Below, in pieces: positions 7,338-8,226 of a stretch of DNA of 8,226 nucleotides (positions are counted from its first letter, which is position 1; every line of letters starts with the position of its first letter). The notes under the pieces are model-generated. The model was not told the origin of the DNA. It saw nothing but the letters and a program-made list of their open reading frames with translations, and did no database searches. This DNA is from Burkholderiales bacterium. GTDB lineage: Bacteria > Pseudomonadota > Gammaproteobacteria > Burkholderiales > UBA11063. The translations under genes and the position numbers were made by a program. The stretch spans positions 1 through 8,226 of the forward strand of contig JAPJMP010000158.1 of NCBI GenBank assembly GCA_026461645.1, read 5' to 3'.

Positions 7338-8226
7338 TATCTATTTTCTCGGGCAATTGCTAGCAGTATCCCAAACTCAATCATGAGAACAATGGTTGCA
7401 GTTCCGCCATAACTGATAAAAGGTAATGGTACTCCAACAACAGGCAGAATTCCCGCTACCATCCCCATATTAATTAGAATATATAAAGTGAAGGACATAG
7501 TAATTGCCCCAGCTAAAGATTTAGCAAATAAATTATGCGATTGCTTCATTATTGTTAGAGCGCGCAAAATTAAGATTAAATATAATACTAAAATAATACA
7601 AATGCCAATAAAACCAAATTCTTCGGCAATAACTGATATGACAAAATCAGTATGTTTTTCCGGAATGAAGTCAAGATGGCTTTGAGTTCCTTGTAAATAA
7701 CCCTTGCCTGTTAAGCCACCGGATCCAATAGCTATAATTCCTTGAATAATGTGATATCCTTTACCTAGGGGATCTATTTGTGGATTAATTAAGGTTAAGA
7801 TGCGATGTTGTTGATAAGGATGTAAAAAATGCCAGAAAACAGGGGTCGCCAAAATTAAAACAACCACACTAAATATTATAATGCGCCATGGAATACCAAT
7901 AAAAAATAGAATAAAAAACCCGGTGGCTAATACTAAAATTCCAGTACCTAAATCTGGTTGTTTAGCAATTAAAGCAAAAGGGATAATAATAAGCAGCAAA
8001 CCAAATAAATATTGGTGCCATTTGATAACAGAAACTTTTAAGGAATAATAATAAGCAAGTAATAACGGAACTGATAGCTTACATAACTCTGATGGTTGAA
8101 TTCTAATGCCGATATATAACCAGCGTTTAGCGCCATGTGAACTAACGCCAAAGAATAAAACTGCAACTAAACAAAGTATTGAAAAAATATACAGGGGAAT
8201 GGCAATATATTTTAGATGATTTAAAT
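7334..8226 (-). CDS. rodA: Peptidoglycan glycosyltransferase RodA (SEDS family), N-terminus beyond the window
   Basis: RodA polymerises lipid II into glycan strands for lateral wall growth, together with PBP2 in the elongasome. The minus-strand frame stays open from the TAA at 7334-7336 to the right edge, giving 296 visible residues; the family has about 370, so roughly 65-75 N-terminal residues are missing. The ATG at 7999 is internal (residue 76), because the frame upstream encodes conserved sequence: HGAKRWLYIGIRIQPSEL (about 30-47). Further motifs are KQPDLGTG (88-95), DPLGKGYHIIQGIIAIGSGG, GKGYLQGTQSHLDFIPEKHT and VPLPFISYGG (265-274). The Asp after EKHT (codon 7646-7648, visible residue 193) matches the catalytic Asp of the family. 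GAKRWL, GTQSHLDF and EKHTDF favour RodA over FtsW. The C-terminus ends soon after the last membrane helix. It is tail to tail with dsbD. Confidence 0.95.
   Translation of the reverse strand, partial: LNHLKYIAIPLYIFSILCLVAVLFFGVSSHGAKRWLYIGIRIQPSELCKLSVPLLLAYYYSLKVSVIKWHQYLFGLLLIIIPFALIAKQPDLGTGILVLATGFFILFFIGIPWRIIIFSVVVLILATPVFWHFLHPYQQHRILTLINPQIDPLGKGYHIIQGIIAIGSGGLTGKGYLQGTQSHLDFIPEKHTDFVISVIAEEFGFIGICIILVLYLILILRALTIMKQSHNLFAKSLAGAITMSFTLYILINMGMVAGILPVVGVPLPFISYGGTATIVLMIEFGILLAIARENRY

Noticed and set aside
7353..7365. Overlapping palindromes GCAATTGC and TGCTAGCA just past the dsbD stop, considered as a terminator
   Set aside because: There is no loop and no following T-run, and the bases lie within rodA codons, so they do not form a convincing intrinsic terminator.
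7488..7685. Plus-strand open frame of 65 codons opposite rodA
   Set aside because: It is antisense to the conserved RodA core (around the EKHTDF motif) and has no recognisable features.
7334..7999. rodA starting at the ATG at 7999 as a 221-residue protein
   Set aside because: The frame stays open upstream to the window edge and encodes the conserved RodA segment containing GAKRWL and QPSEL, so this ATG is internal and the gene is simply cut by the window.

Overview
The window is AT-rich DNA (about one-third G+C by eye) densely packed with genes typical of a Gram-negative proteobacterium, most likely a gammaproteobacterium. It holds a type II secretion (T2SS) secretin, ATPase and inner-membrane platform gene, a full-length DsbD thiol:disulfide interchange protein, and a RodA (SEDS) cell-wall polymerase. 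I cannot name the genus from this sequence. Base composition and the Asn/Gln-rich linkers would fit an AT-rich lineage such as the Legionellales, but that is only a guess.

Layout: bases 2-127 are the 3' end of a plus-strand gene whose visible tail is Asn/Gln/Gly/Pro-rich; its position suggests gspC, but no diagnostic motif is visible. Then come gspD (155-2764), gspE (2777-4291), gspF (4278-5492) and dsbD (5520-7337). All run on the plus strand with gaps of 27 and 12 nt, an overlap of 14 nt, and a gap of 27 nt, consistent with a single transcription unit. On the minus strand rodA runs from beyond the right edge down to 7334. It meets dsbD tail to tail with the two stop codons sharing a TTAA tetranucleotide. 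No stretch over 300 bases lacks a gene, and I saw no RNA gene, mobile element, CRISPR array or convincing terminator.

How the genes fit together: GspD forms the outer-membrane channel, GspE is the cytoplasmic ATPase that drives pseudopilus assembly, and GspF is the inner-membrane platform protein. The pseudopilin genes gspG-K do not follow gspF, so if the system works they must lie elsewhere. DsbD passes reducing power from the cytoplasm to periplasmic disulfide isomerases and related proteins, which may help exoproteins fold before T2SS export; that link is inferred only from adjacency. RodA belongs to the cell-elongation machinery and is probably an unrelated neighbour. The genes look ordinary and intact. 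The more unusual points are the long, low-complexity-rich GspD, the gspDEF-dsbD arrangement, and the overlapping convergent stops. I found no sign of a wholly new system.
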